Source: UBA7703 sp963667195 (GTDB lineage Bacteria; Bacillota; Clostridia; Christensenellales; CAG-138). Taken from it: DNA of 64,000 nucleotides. The position numbers and the translations under genes were made by a program. The stretch covers positions 1,054,001-1,118,000 of the forward strand of contig OY762962.1 of the NCBI GenBank assembly GCA_963667195.1, given 5' to 3'. The notes beneath the pieces were generated by a model that was not told the origin of the DNA, ran no database searches, and worked only from the letters and a program-made list of their open reading frames with translations. This document shows positions 52,834 to 61,871 of the stretch, in pieces (within the stretch, counting starts at the first letter, position 1; each line of letters begins with the position of its first letter).

Positions 52834-53109
52834 TACAAACCGGCAAATTTCATAAGAATCCGTTTTTGCCCGATTCACGGCTTTTTCTGTGCGCTGTATT
52901 AACGCGCTAAAGTGCATAAATACAATTTTGTCTGTCTAAACGAAATATTTGGTTCCGCTGCACGTTCGTCGCGAAAAAGACGGATATTTCCCGACTTCGA
53001 TCGCGCAAAAAACCGCAGAGTTGCTGGGTTTTTTCAGTGTAACATAGTCACGGTTTCGATACGTCACATCCAGTACAATAACACTATCAACAGCAAAGGA
53101 GCAAACGTC

Positions 53110-53418
53110 ATGTCTACCAAGGTCATTACGAAGGATAACTTCGATGCAGAAGTTTTAAAGGAAAGCAAAACCGTACTCCTCGATTTCTGGGCAAGCTGGT
53201 GTGGCCCATGCCGCATGGTATCCCCCATCATCGACGAGATTGCAAACGAAAGGGCAGACCTGAAGGTCGGTAAAGTCAATGTAGACGAGCAGCCCGAACT
53301 CGCAGCCAAGTTTGGCGTTATGAGCATCCCCACGCTCATCGTCATGAAGGACGGCAAAGTGGTCAATCAGACCGCAGGCGCCCGTCCCAAGCCCCAAATT
53401 CTCTCCTTGATTCCGTAA
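53110..53418 (+). CDS. trxA: Thioredoxin
   Basis: A 102-aa thioredoxin with the active site WCGPC (about 30-34) in FWASWCGPCRMVSPII, the cis-Pro segment SIPTLIVMKDG (about 72-82) and a Gly in the last helix region. AAAGGAG precedes the ATG at 53110. Single gene with its own terminator; the reductase at 31334 is a likely partner. Confidence 0.95.
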   Translation: MSTKVITKDNFDAEVLKESKTVLLDFWASWCGPCRMVSPIIDEIANERADLKVGKVNVDEQPELAAKFGVMSIPTLIVMKDGKVVNQTAGARPKPQILSLIP

Positions 53419-53437
53419 GAAAAACTGCAAGCAACGC

Positions 53438-53473
53438 AAAGCGCCGCCCGGCTCCACCCGGACGGCGCTTTGT
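53438..53473 (+). terminator. Terminator of trxA
   Basis: AAAGCGCCG and CGGCGCTTT with an inner CGG/CCG pairing; weak T-run. Confidence 0.6.
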
Positions 53474-53507
53474 GGCTACTATCGCTTCATTTATCCAATA
53501 CCATTCC

Positions 53508-54584
53508 TCAATTTCCAATTCTAGAAATGTTTCCCCGCAAGATTACAAACCCCTCCGTCATAATCTCCATTACCTTTGTGAAAAGCTCCGGTAGCTCGTT
53601 TGTCCGGTCGCTTTCCCCGATCAGATAGCTTACAACAACGTTTGTGATTTCTGAGATGGTTCCAGCTCCTTCGCGAAACCGGACGGATGCCTTCAGAATA
53701 GCTTCGTCTCCATATTCGCGCCCTAAGTCGCTCAAAACTCGGCTCATTTTATCAAAGCCGCCACAAAAATCTACTTCGTCCGGTTCCTGAATACCGCGCA
53801 GTTTATTTGGTAAAGTTGGCACCGTGCCAAAAAATGTCACCAGATTGGTAAGCAGTTTATCATAGTCTTTTTTCGCGAGTTCTTCCTTCAACTGCGGTAA
53901 ATCGGTTATCAGCTTCTGAAACCCCTTTCTCCCGACAAACCCCACCGGCGGGTTCAGAAATTGTTCACCTCTTTTTGACAAAGCTTCCTTTGCAATTTGG
54001 TATTTGTCCTTTACGGCGATCATTCGGATGGTGCAGACCGTGTTCGGTTTTGACAAACCTGGATAGCTGCAATTCCATGCGGAGCGCAGTTCATCATAGG
54101 AAAGCGTCTGAACCGCCTCGCGCCCGCAATCATGCAGAAAAACACACTGAGTATCATCAGAGTAGCCTATCATCAATACATAATGAAAAGGGATATGTTC
54201 TTTATGATAGAGTTTTAAGAAGTATGGCAGATAGTACATATCCAGAGCACCCAGAACCGTCGGATGTCCGCTGTCAATTTCCGTTTTTGCTTTATTTAAT
54301 GCTTGCTCAAATGTTTTGTATTCGTAGTGTTTATACTCAAACCCTACGATAGGCGCTAGAAACGAATACATCAGTTTTGTGCGTCCGTCTCCAAGCGCTA
54401 TCATTCGTTTCAACTCAGCTTTTGGTGTTTTCATGTAGCAGAATGCGCCAAACCCGGATAGCGTAAAAAAGAAACTAGGCGGCAGTGACTGCCCGCTTTG
54501 CTGCATATATAGATCTTCAATTCCATTCCACATGCACTCATAATCGTCCATGTGGTGCTGCAACACAATCTGTTTTCCGTGCAT
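53508..54584 (-). CDS. BtrH N-terminal domain / DUF4872-like protein
   Basis: A 358-aa protein similar in plan to BtrH-type acyl-transfer or peptidase-like proteins: MYYLPYFLKLYHKEHIPFHYVLMIGYSDDTQCVFLHDCG (about 123-161) holds a His-Asp pair typical of papain-like folds. A C-terminal helical part follows (about 215-358). AGGAG lies 11 nt before the ATG at 54584. AT-richer than the region and adjacent to a MerR regulator on the same strand. The substrate is unknown. Confidence 0.72.
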   Translation of the reverse strand: MHGKQIVLQHHMDDYECMWNGIEDLYMQQSGQSLPPSFFFTLSGFGAFCYMKTPKAELKRMIALGDGRTKLMYSFLAPIVGFEYKHYEYKTFEQALNKAKTEIDSGHPTVLGALDMYYLPYFLKLYHKEHIPFHYVLMIGYSDDTQCVFLHDCGREAVQTLSYDELRSAWNCSYPGLSKPNTVCTIRMIAVKDKYQIAKEALSKRGEQFLNPPVGFVGRKGFQKLITDLPQLKEELAKKDYDKLLTNLVTFFGTVPTLPNKLRGIQEPDEVDFCGGFDKMSRVLSDLGREYGDEAILKASVRFREGAGTISEITNVVVSYLIGESDRTNELPELFTKVMEIMTEGFVILRGNISRIGN

Positions 54585-54652
54585 AAAAAAAGCTCCTGTC
54601 ATATGTTCGTATGATAGGAGCATAAACGCTAGTACAATGCGAGAGTCAAGCA

Positions 54653-55465
54653 CTATTTCTTGATTGGGAAGCAGATTTCAGTGACAAATTTTTCCGGGTT
54701 TGGTTCGTTATCTGGTGAGAGATAATAGATGTTATATGCCTTGCCTACCAGTCGGTACCCGTTCTCAATACTCCAACGGTAGATATAACTGTTGATTTCG
54801 CCGATGTGATTATAGATGCCCTCAAACGCAACAACAGCCGCTTCCATTTCGGGTATCTCCGAAAACTTAAGCTCTCCGGCACACGACTCAAGCCGTTCGA
54901 CAACACGGAAGACTTCTGTGTCGATACTGGGCTTTTCAAAATCAACGTCATGCGTCATCGCAAATGAGTATTGCATATCGGCAAACTTAACATTTTGCTT
55001 TTTGCACGCCCTATTCAAGCGTTCCCACAAAAGCCCTTCCTCCGAGAACGATCGTATGTTGTCACGCAAGCTTACGACCTTGCGCGCTGGAAGGTGCTTA
55101 ACACTGATGGATAGCGTATATGCGTTCTTCTGGTCGAGTTCTTTAAGTGCCTGCCTCATCTTCGCAATCTGACTTACTGTGTTTTGCAGGTTTTCTTCTT
55201 TTTCTATGATCTTGTTTTCCAAAAACATCTTGATCCGATCATCCACCGTGCCACATTCCAGAATTCTAGAGATATCGTTTAATCCAAATCCTAGACTCTT
55301 TAGTGTCTGAATATAATTCGCATGGACGATTTGCTTTTCGCAGTAGAAACGATAGTTGTTTATTCGGTCTACCTGCTCCGGTCTCAGCAACCCGATCTTG
55401 TCATAATTTCGAAGCATATGGATGCTGATTCCGGTCAGAGCCGAGAATTCTCCGATTTTCAGCAT
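54653..55465 (-). CDS. MerR-family regulator with GyrI-like domain
   Basis: A 270-aa regulator. Residues 1-70 are a MerR winged helix (KIGEFSALTGISIHMLRNYDKIGLLRPEQVD), followed by a coiled coil (about 80-112) and a GyrI/BmrR-type effector domain (about 115-270). Such proteins bind small hydrophobic or cationic compounds. It lies 68 bp upstream of the BtrH-like gene and likely controls it. AT-rich like its partner. Confidence 0.9.
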   Translation of the reverse strand: MLKIGEFSALTGISIHMLRNYDKIGLLRPEQVDRINNYRFYCEKQIVHANYIQTLKSLGFGLNDISRILECGTVDDRIKMFLENKIIEKEENLQNTVSQIAKMRQALKELDQKNAYTLSISVKHLPARKVVSLRDNIRSFSEEGLLWERLNRACKKQNVKFADMQYSFAMTHDVDFEKPSIDTEVFRVVERLESCAGELKFSEIPEMEAAVVAFEGIYNHIGEINSYIYRWSIENGYRLVGKAYNIYYLSPDNEPNPEKFVTEICFPIKK

Positions 55466-55526
55466 AAATCGTTTCTCTCTATCTGATCAAATAGGCTGTG
55501 AACATATCGATTCGCTACGGATCGAA

Positions 55527-56183
55527 TTACCCTGCCTTTGCGTCCAGCTTGCAGCGGTCTACGATGGTGACGCCGCCGCGGGAGAGCGAAACCATGCCCT
55601 CTTCCTGAAAATACTTGAGCATGCGGGTGACCACCTCGCGCGCGGTGCCCATATGGTTTGCAATCTTCTCGTGCGTGATATCCAGCGTATCGCAATCCTC
55701 AATCGCGCTCTCTTCCAGCAGGAAGGTCGCAAGCCGGGTGTCAAAGCGCTTGAACAGGATTTGGTCCATGAGCCACATTACCTCGGTAAAGCGCGAGGCA
55801 AGCACCTGGCAGGTGTAGTTCGCCAGCGGCGCGCTGCGCTCCATCACCTCACGGTAGGTTTCGGTTTGAATCAGCCAGAGGTCGGAATCCTTCTCGGTCT
55901 CAATCGTGACCTCAAAGCGAATACTGGACATCATGCAGGCCGCCGAAAACAGGCAGATATCCCGCTCCAACAGTCGATAGAGCGTAACCTCTCTGCCCTC
56001 ATCGGAGACGATGTAGGACCTGAGCTGTCCGCTCTTGATGACGAGCACGCCGATGCAGTCCGCAGAGCCGTTGTGCACAATCGTCCCTTTCGGCACACTG
56101 CGAAAGATGGCGGCGGCCTCCAGTGCCTGCTGGTCTTCCTTCGAAAGCTGCTTCCAGATTGGCAAATAGGTGTCGAGTCCCAT
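55527..56183 (-). CDS. Crp/Fnr-family transcriptional regulator
   Basis: A 218-aa regulator with an N-terminal sensory beta roll (about 15-120; GVLVIKSGQLRSYIVSDEGREVTLYRLLERD) and a C-terminal winged helix (about 165-215; HEKIANHMGTAREVVTRMLKYFQEEGMV). Cysteines are few and not clustered as in Fnr. It is divergent from desulfoferrodoxin, whose promoter holds palindromes, so it may be a redox- or oxygen-stress regulator, by inference. TATAAT at 56213-56218 (minus) is its likely -10. Confidence 0.9.
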   Translation of the reverse strand: MGLDTYLPIWKQLSKEDQQALEAAAIFRSVPKGTIVHNGSADCIGVLVIKSGQLRSYIVSDEGREVTLYRLLERDICLFSAACMMSSIRFEVTIETEKDSDLWLIQTETYREVMERSAPLANYTCQVLASRFTEVMWLMDQILFKRFDTRLATFLLEESAIEDCDTLDITHEKIANHMGTAREVVTRMLKYFQEEGMVSLSRGGVTIVDRCKLDAKAG

Positions 56184-56394
56184 AACGATCCTCCAAAATG
56201 TTCTCTTTTCTGATTATACCCTGTTTTTCCCGTCTTTGCGATGAAGTTTTCAAAAACCTTCCTATTCGGTGCGTTTTCTGTTTTTTTCTGTCTCTTCACG
56301 TAAAATTTACCATCTTGTCTGGATATTTCCTTCCAGAATTCTTATAATATAAGCAAGACGTATATATGTCGCTAACAGGAATTATTATTAGATA

Positions 56395-56431
56395 GTGACA
56401 TTGTTACGGATTCGGTGTATCATACATGATA
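56395..56431 (+). promoter_or_regulatory. Candidate promoter and operators of dfx
   Basis: GTGACA (56395-56400), 17 bp, TATCAT (56418-56423). Over the -35 lies GTGACATTGTTAC, a near-palindrome, and over the -10 lies TATCATACATGATA (56418-56431), a perfect 6-2-6 palindrome. Another TATAAT occurs at 56343. No gene lies in 56184-56555. Confidence 0.5.
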
Positions 56432-56555
56432 GAATCCCTCGAAGACAGTCGGAAAGCCGACATCAACTTTTCATTCGGATTCCCATGGACGCGGAGCACC
56501 GCGAACAAAGAGCACTCATAAAATATCGATCAAACGATCAAGGAGGAACTTCATC

Positions 56556-56939
56556 ATGACATGTGAAACCCGTTTCTTCCGCTGCGAAATCTGCGGCAAC
56601 CTCGTTGGCATGATTCACTCGTCCGGAGCCCCGATGACCTGCTGCGGCCAGCATATGACCGAGCTGATCCCCGGCAGCGTTGACGCGAGCCATGAAAAGC
56701 ACGTCCCCGTCATCAAGGTGGAAGGCGACAAGTGCACCGTTCATGTTGGCAGCGTCGATCACCCGATGCTTGAGGAACACCACATCGCATGGGTCTATCT
56801 GCAGACGGACGACGGCGGACAGCGCAAGTGTCTGGCCGTTGGCGGCAAACCCGAAGCCGTGTTCGCGCTCGGCGGTGCGAAGGTCGTTGCGGCCTACGCC
56901 TACTGCAACCTGCATGGCCTCTGGAAGGCGACGCTGTAA
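56556..56939 (+). CDS. dfx: Desulfoferrodoxin (superoxide reductase)
   Basis: A 127-aa class I desulfoferrodoxin that reduces superoxide to peroxide in anaerobes. Center I cysteines are in FRCEICGN (Cys10, Cys13) and CCGQH (Cys29, Cys30). The catalytic His-rich center II is in HEKHVPVI and the Cys/His of YCNLHGLW near the C-terminus. AGGAGG precedes the ATG. Confidence 0.96.
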   Translation: MTCETRFFRCEICGNLVGMIHSSGAPMTCCGQHMTELIPGSVDASHEKHVPVIKVEGDKCTVHVGSVDHPMLEEHHIAWVYLQTDDGGQRKCLAVGGKPEAVFALGGAKVVAAYAYCNLHGLWKATL

Positions 56940-56970
56940 AAACCTCTCGCGAGAACAAAATCGCAGCCTG

Positions 56971-57006
56971 CACCCTCCGGTCTTTTCCGGAGGGTGTTGT
57001 TTTTTT
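56971..57006 (+). terminator. Terminator of dfx
   Basis: ACCCTCCGG and CCGGAGGGT around a 6-nt loop, then TGTTGTTTTTTT. Confidence 0.8.
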
Positions 57007-57238
57007 CGTCTGGATCGATCGGTATGAAATTCGACAATATACGCAAAAAACACTTTACAGATGAACAAAAATATCATATGTTCAAATTGCTCGCAAACGA
57101 GGTTCGTTGAATATCGCGTTTCGGTTCTGTCTCGGTTTTATGCGATTGGATCGCTCGTTATACGACTTTTTGCCGCTGATCGTATCTCTGCCGTCCGTGC
57201 GGGAAATTGAATTTCTCCACCACTTTACAAGGAGAGCC

Positions 57239-57340
57239 ATGTTGGGCGGCAGCCCCAATGCCGCGAAAAAACGCCTGATTTATAGTGCGAATCATGCTAT
57301 TATAGACATATATCGCAATGTATACCCCACTTTCTATTGA
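57239..57340 (+). CDS. Possible 33-aa small protein
   Basis: ATG with AAGGAG 6 nt upstream opens a 33-codon frame (MLGGSPNAAKKRLIYSAN... to Phe-Tyr-stop) in an otherwise gene-free stretch, 57007-57336. Only the ribosome site supports it; the -35 of the next promoter overlaps its stop. It may be a small peptide or chance. Confidence 0.3.
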   Translation: MLGGSPNAAKKRLIYSANHAIIDIYRNVYPTFY

Positions 57341-57365
57341 ATGCGCGCCGTTACACTGTTATAAT
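57337..57365 (+). promoter_or_regulatory. Promoter of the YhhN-like gene
   Basis: TTGAAT (57337-57342), 17 bp, TATAAT (57360-57365). Confidence 0.75.
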
Positions 57366-57442
57366 CTGTGATATGGGTACCTTTCGGGAAATGTCTTTAT
57401 ACAATCGTTTCCGGGGTTCCCGTTCGAAGGGAGGCGCACCGG

Positions 57443-58129
57443 ATGACGACCGCCATCATCGTTCTGCTCTTCTTTGGATGCGCAGCGGAAACGGTGTTTA
57501 TCCTCCTCGAGCACAGCAAAAAGATACTCTCGGCGCTGCTGTTTAAGGCGCTGGCCTCGCTGCTGTTTGTGCTCGCCGGCGTGTTTGCGTTTTCGCTTGC
57601 CACCCGCCTGAGCTTCGCGCGGCTCGTCCTCGTTGGACTCATGCTCGGCGCCATCGGAGACGTTTGCCTCAACCTTCGATTTCTCATCACGGACGGCGCA
57701 AAGCGCGCGTTTATGCTTGGCATAGCAAGCTTCTTGCTGGGGCACGTCGCCTATGTTCTCGCGCTGGTCTCCTGCGCGCCCGCGGCGCTGATTTACTCGC
57801 TGCCCGCGGCCGCAGTGGTTTCGTTTTTCCTGATTCGATTTGTGCTTACCCGCATCGAGGTCGAAGGTTCGATCAAGACCTTCGGCATCGTCTATCTCTG
57901 CGTGGTGTTTCTCATGGCCTGCGTCGCGCTCGCAATGTTTTTGCTGGAGCCGCAAAACACAGGCCGGGCCATATTTGCTCTCGGCGGGGTGCTCTTTGCC
58001 GCGAGCGACGTGCTGCTGGTGCTGGGTCAGTTTGGCCGTCGCACCTATCGCGGCTTTCGGGCGCTCAACCTCTCGCTCTACTACATCGGGCAGGTTTGCA
58101 TCTGCCTCACGATCGCGCTGATGCGCTGA
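57443..58129 (+). CDS. Lysoplasmalogenase-like (YhhN/TMEM86) membrane protein
   Basis: A 228-aa protein with about eight hydrophobic helices. The family's polar signature is visible in GLMLGAIGDVCLN (about 54-66), and FAASDVLLVLGQF near residue 188 is the second conserved Asp-bearing helix. YhhN/TMEM86 proteins cleave vinyl-ether lysophospholipids; plasmalogens occur in many Clostridia, which fits. GGGAGG precedes the ATG at 57443. Confidence 0.87.
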   Translation: MTTAIIVLLFFGCAAETVFILLEHSKKILSALLFKALASLLFVLAGVFAFSLATRLSFARLVLVGLMLGAIGDVCLNLRFLITDGAKRAFMLGIASFLLGHVAYVLALVSCAPAALIYSLPAAAVVSFFLIRFVLTRIEVEGSIKTFGIVYLCVVFLMACVALAMFLLEPQNTGRAIFALGGVLFAASDVLLVLGQFGRRTYRGFRALNLSLYYIGQVCICLTIALMR

Positions 58130-58149
58130 TCACACCTATATCTGCTTCC

Positions 58150-58205
58150 CCACAAGCGCACGAAGCGCTTGCCTGTATAAATACCTTGTGGCGCAGCTTT
58201 TTTTT
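58150..58205 (+). terminator. Nested-hairpin terminator
   Basis: CCACAAG and CTTGTGG (58150-58156 with 58185-58191) enclose a CAAGCGC/GCGCTTG hairpin and are followed by a long T-run. Confidence 0.6.
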
Positions 58206-58275
58206 GCGTACCGTGTAAAAAAGCCAGAGCCGCATCCAAGCAATCAGGAAGGAAGCCAACCGGTTAATAACACAT

Positions 58276-58971
58276 ATGAAACAAGAAGGCCTGAAGAAGT
58301 CGTTCGTTCACGCGATGCAGCAGAAGATATTCTCCGGAGAATATCAGATCGGCCAGCAATTACCGCCGGAGCGCGAATTGGCACAGGAGCTGGGGGTCAG
58401 CCGCTCGCTGGTCAACACCGGCATTCTTGAGCTCGCAAATCAGGGCTTTATCCGCATCATCCCGCGCCAGGGCAGCATCATTGCGGACTACAAACGCAAC
58501 GGAACGCTGCAGGTGCTCAGCGCGCTGATGAACTGCGACAGTTTCCGTCTCGATTATCCGCTCTTGTGCAATCTCGTCGACCAGCGGATTTTGATCGAGT
58601 GCGAGTGTGCGCGGCTTGCCAGCGCGCATGCTTCGGCGGACGAATTCGAGTCGCTTCGCGTACTCGCGCAGTGCATCAAGAGCGCGGTCAACCCGCTCGA
58701 CGCGGTGGAGCCGATGGTTCGCTTTCACTATCTCCTGACGCAGTATTCCGGCAACGCGGTCTACGCCATGACGTATAAGAGCTTTGAATCGACCATTGCG
58801 CGGCTGATTCGGCAGCACCTGACGCTCGCGCCGGATATCCCCAAGTCCGCAAAGCTGCACGAATCTCTCGTGCGCTCGCTGGAAACGCACGACGCGGAGG
58901 CCAGCGCGCAGAACGTCCGCCTCTGCATTCTGCACGGCATGAGCGCGATCAAAAAGCTCTATCAGGCGTAA
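58276..58971 (+). CDS. GntR-family (FadR-type) regulator
   Basis: A 231-aa regulator with an N-terminal winged helix (about 8-75; FSGEYQIGQQLPPERELAQELGVSRSLVNTGI) and a C-terminal all-helical FCD-type ligand domain (about 90-225). The ribosome site is weak: AGGAAGG is about 20 nt from the ATG. Its targets and ligand are not evident from neighbours. Confidence 0.9.
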   Translation: MKQEGLKKSFVHAMQQKIFSGEYQIGQQLPPERELAQELGVSRSLVNTGILELANQGFIRIIPRQGSIIADYKRNGTLQVLSALMNCDSFRLDYPLLCNLVDQRILIECECARLASAHASADEFESLRVLAQCIKSAVNPLDAVEPMVRFHYLLTQYSGNAVYAMTYKSFESTIARLIRQHLTLAPDIPKSAKLHESLVRSLETHDAEASAQNVRLCILHGMSAIKKLYQA

Positions 58972-59008
58972 CGCATTTCGTGCTGGATTTTGACCCTGCC
59001 TCTCATTC

Positions 59009-59043
59009 AACCCCGCCCTCGGTCAACGCCGGGCGGGGTTTTT
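59009..59043 (+). terminator. Terminator of the GntR gene
   Basis: AACCCCGCCC and GGGCGGGGTT around a 12-nt loop, then TTTTTG. Confidence 0.8.
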
Positions 59044-59224
59044 GCATCCACCGCTCACCCGCGCGCGCTTTACAAGCCGCCAAGAAACGTGTATCGTAAT
59101 AATACACGTTGTCTTTTCAATTCGCACACGGCTGCGTAATAAAGCGCGTCTATAATGGGTTTACTATCTGCAATCACCGTTTTCGCGCGCTCATCTTATC
59201 AAGAGAAACGGACTCATAACAAGC

Positions 59225-59839
59225 ATGAAGCTCAAAGCTCTGGTCGTATCCGACCACGAAAGCGAATTTATCTGGGACTTTTTCGACGCAAAGGCCTTTG
59301 CGGGCGTTGACGTGATCATCTCCTGCGGCGATCTCAAGGCGGAGTACCTGTCTTTTCTCGTGACCATGATCCCCGCGCCGCTGCTGTTTGTGCGCGGCAA
59401 TCATGACGCACGGTATGAGGACAACCCGCCGGAGGGCTGCATCGACCTCGAGGAAAAGCCCGTTGTCATCAAGGGCGTGCGGTTCGTCGGCTTCGGCGGC
59501 TGCAAGAGCGAGCGCCCCGCACCAAACCACTACTCCGAGCGGGAGATGAACCTGCGCATCCTCAAGGCGACGCTGTCCATGTCCCTCAAGAAGGGGTTTG
59601 ACGTGCTGGTCACCCACGCGCCTGCTGCAGGCCTCGGCGACGGGGACGACCGCTTTCACGAGGGGTTTGATACGTTTGTCAAACTCATCGACAAATACCA
59701 GCCGCGCTACCACCTGCACGGACACCAGCACCTGACCTATTCCATCGGCTCCAAGCGCATACTGCAATATAACTGCACAACCATCGTCAACGCGTATAAC
59801 TACCACATTCTAGAGATGGAATTCCCGGACAAGGAATAG
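59225..59839 (+). CDS. Metallophosphoesterase
   Basis: A 204-aa calcineurin-like phosphoesterase. Metal motifs in order: VVSDHES (about 7-13), SCGDLK (about 33), RGNHDAR (about 57), VTHAPA (about 131) and LHGHQH (about 162-167). The first motif is Asp-x-Glu rather than Asp-x-His, which is less usual. TATAAT lies at 59151-59156. It precedes the BMP-like gene by 64 bp. Substrate unknown. Confidence 0.88.
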   Translation: MKLKALVVSDHESEFIWDFFDAKAFAGVDVIISCGDLKAEYLSFLVTMIPAPLLFVRGNHDARYEDNPPEGCIDLEEKPVVIKGVRFVGFGGCKSERPAPNHYSEREMNLRILKATLSMSLKKGFDVLVTHAPAAGLGDGDDRFHEGFDTFVKLIDKYQPRYHLHGHQHLTYSIGSKRILQYNCTTIVNAYNYHILEMEFPDKE

Positions 59840-59903
59840 CCGCGGGAGCCATCGATTCCCCTCAATGCACTGTTAGAAAGACGCACATTCCGGAGGAACA
59901 TTC

Positions 59904-61790
59904 ATGAGCCCGGTGAACAACGCAAACGAAGAATACGACCGCGCGCGAAAACGCGCGTTAAAAGAATTTGCCCTGCGCCGCGCGCGCGGGGAGAGCGGGC
60001 TGCTGCCCGTGCTCAACGCCAAGCGCGAGGAGAACGGCGTGCTCGCCGTCATCGATCAACCCATGCGCCGCATCTCGCTCAACCGCATCATCGGCACCTA
60101 TCAGGCAAGCCGCGCCAACTCGTTTGCCGCGAACTTTATGCCGCTGTTGAGCCCCGACACGGAGTTTGCCTACAAGTGGATCAGCCTCTGTGAGGCACAC
60201 CTGCAGAGCGGCATCCGCGACCCGATCCGCGTCTATGAATACCTCTGGAAATATTACGTCGCGGAGGGCAACAAGCGCGTCAGCGTACTGAAATACTTCG
60301 AGGCGAGCTCGTTTGAGGCGGAGATCATCCGCTTGATTCCGCAGTGGGACGAAAACGACCCGGAGGTGGAGCGCTACTACACCTTCCTTGCCTACAGCAA
60401 GAAGGGCGTGTTTGCGGACATCGAGCTGTCGGAATCCCGCAAATACGAGCGGCTCTACCGCATCGAGCAGCGGCTCATTTCGGATCTGGACCCCGCCCTC
60501 GATCCACCGGACTACAACGCGCTCTACACCCGCTTTGAGAGCGCATACTTGCCCAGCAACTGCACGCTTTGCCTTGGAGACGCGTTCCTTGAATACCTGC
60601 ATGTGTACGGTTTCCCGATGAGCATCCTGCCGGACGAGCTCACCGCGCGTATCCTCACGCTCAAGCCCCAGCTGGACATTCTGGAGCACCCGCCCGCGCC
60701 GCGCGTGGTGCTGGAGGAGGAAGCCGAAGCCGCGGAGCCCGCGTTCTTTACGCGCCTGCTTTCGGCGCACAAGAACCCGAAGATCGTGTTTGCCTACTCC
60801 GGCGAGCGCGCGCAGAACAGTTGGCTCGGCGCGCACGAGCAGGGACGGCTTGCCATGCAGGCGGAGCTCGGCGAAAAGGTGGACTCCCGCGTGCTGGATT
60901 TGCAGGACCGCGAGGATGCCTACGACATGCTCTCCGCGGAGGCGGGAGATGCGGGGCTTCTGTTTGTGACCACGCCGTCGCTGATGAACCCCGTGCTCCG
61001 CTTTGCGCTGGAGCACCCGAGTTGCCTGACGCTGGTCTATTCCCGCATGCAGCATCACTATCGCCTACACACCTACTTTGGACGTTATTACGAGGCGGTG
61101 TTCCTCTGCGGCGTCGTCGCGGGACAGCATACGAAGACCGGAACGGTCGCCTACATCACGCCGAAACTCAGCTATGCGCGCTTCACCTCGGACATCAACG
61201 CGTTTGCCATCGGCGTACATTCCGTACGGCCCGATGCAAGGGTGCTTGTCGTTACGCGGGATGTCGATCCCAAGCAGATGGAAACCTGCGAGTTCGGCGT
61301 GCGCCACGCGGCGAGCCTCGGCGCGGATACGGTTTTGACCCCGCACTATTCACATCTCACGCTGGCGGAGCTGCCCTACGGCATCTTCACCGCGCTAATC
61401 GGAATCGATCAAGAAGGAAAGCCCACGCGATATCTTGCCGCGCCGGACTGGAACTGGGAACGGTTTTATACCGCGATGGTGAAGAGCTATCTCAACGGCA
61501 GCCTCAGCGCGCTGCTTGCGATGGATCGCGAGGAGTCCCCGATTGCGAACTTCTGGTGGGGGCTTGGCGGCGGCGTTGTGGATGTTCGCCTCGGAAGCTG
61601 GTCGAGCGGTACGCCGAATAATCTGATTCGCTATCTGCGCGGGAGCATCGCGCGGAACCTGTATAACCCGTTCCACGGGCCGGTGACGGACAGCGAAGGC
61701 ATCGTCCGCGTCCCGGCGCATAGCGACGCGCCTCCGGCTGACATTATCAAAATGCGATATATTGTAGAAGGCGTTGAAATCATCGAGTAA
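59904..61790 (+). CDS. BMP-type binding protein fused to a ParB-like domain
   Basis: A 628-aa protein with no signal peptide. Residues about 45-145 contain SLNRIIGTYQASRANSFAANF and YYVAEGNKRVSVLKYFEA, which resembles the ParB/sulfiredoxin fold motif. Residues about 285-620 resemble BMP (PnrA-like) nucleoside-binding proteins (KIVFAYSGERAQNSWLGAHEQGR; FFLCGVVAGQHTKTG-type segment; FWWGLGGGVVDVRLGS). Being cytoplasmic, it is more likely a sensor than a transporter lipoprotein. CGGAGGAAC precedes the ATG. Confidence 0.82.
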   Translation: MSPVNNANEEYDRARKRALKEFALRRARGESGLLPVLNAKREENGVLAVIDQPMRRISLNRIIGTYQASRANSFAANFMPLLSPDTEFAYKWISLCEAHLQSGIRDPIRVYEYLWKYYVAEGNKRVSVLKYFEASSFEAEIIRLIPQWDENDPEVERYYTFLAYSKKGVFADIELSESRKYERLYRIEQRLISDLDPALDPPDYNALYTRFESAYLPSNCTLCLGDAFLEYLHVYGFPMSILPDELTARILTLKPQLDILEHPPAPRVVLEEEAEAAEPAFFTRLLSAHKNPKIVFAYSGERAQNSWLGAHEQGRLAMQAELGEKVDSRVLDLQDREDAYDMLSAEAGDAGLLFVTTPSLMNPVLRFALEHPSCLTLVYSRMQHHYRLHTYFGRYYEAVFLCGVVAGQHTKTGTVAYITPKLSYARFTSDINAFAIGVHSVRPDARVLVVTRDVDPKQMETCEFGVRHAASLGADTVLTPHYSHLTLAELPYGIFTALIGIDQEGKPTRYLAAPDWNWERFYTAMVKSYLNGSLSALLAMDREESPIANFWWGLGGGVVDVRLGSWSSGTPNNLIRYLRGSIARNLYNPFHGPVTDSEGIVRVPAHSDAPPADIIKMRYIVEGVEIIE

Positions 61791-61871
61791 GCCGATTTGC
61801 CTTATCTTACAAAAAAGATTAAAATACTTTTTATCTGATTTTGTTGCCGCTTGCGGCAAAAAAGGAGTTCT

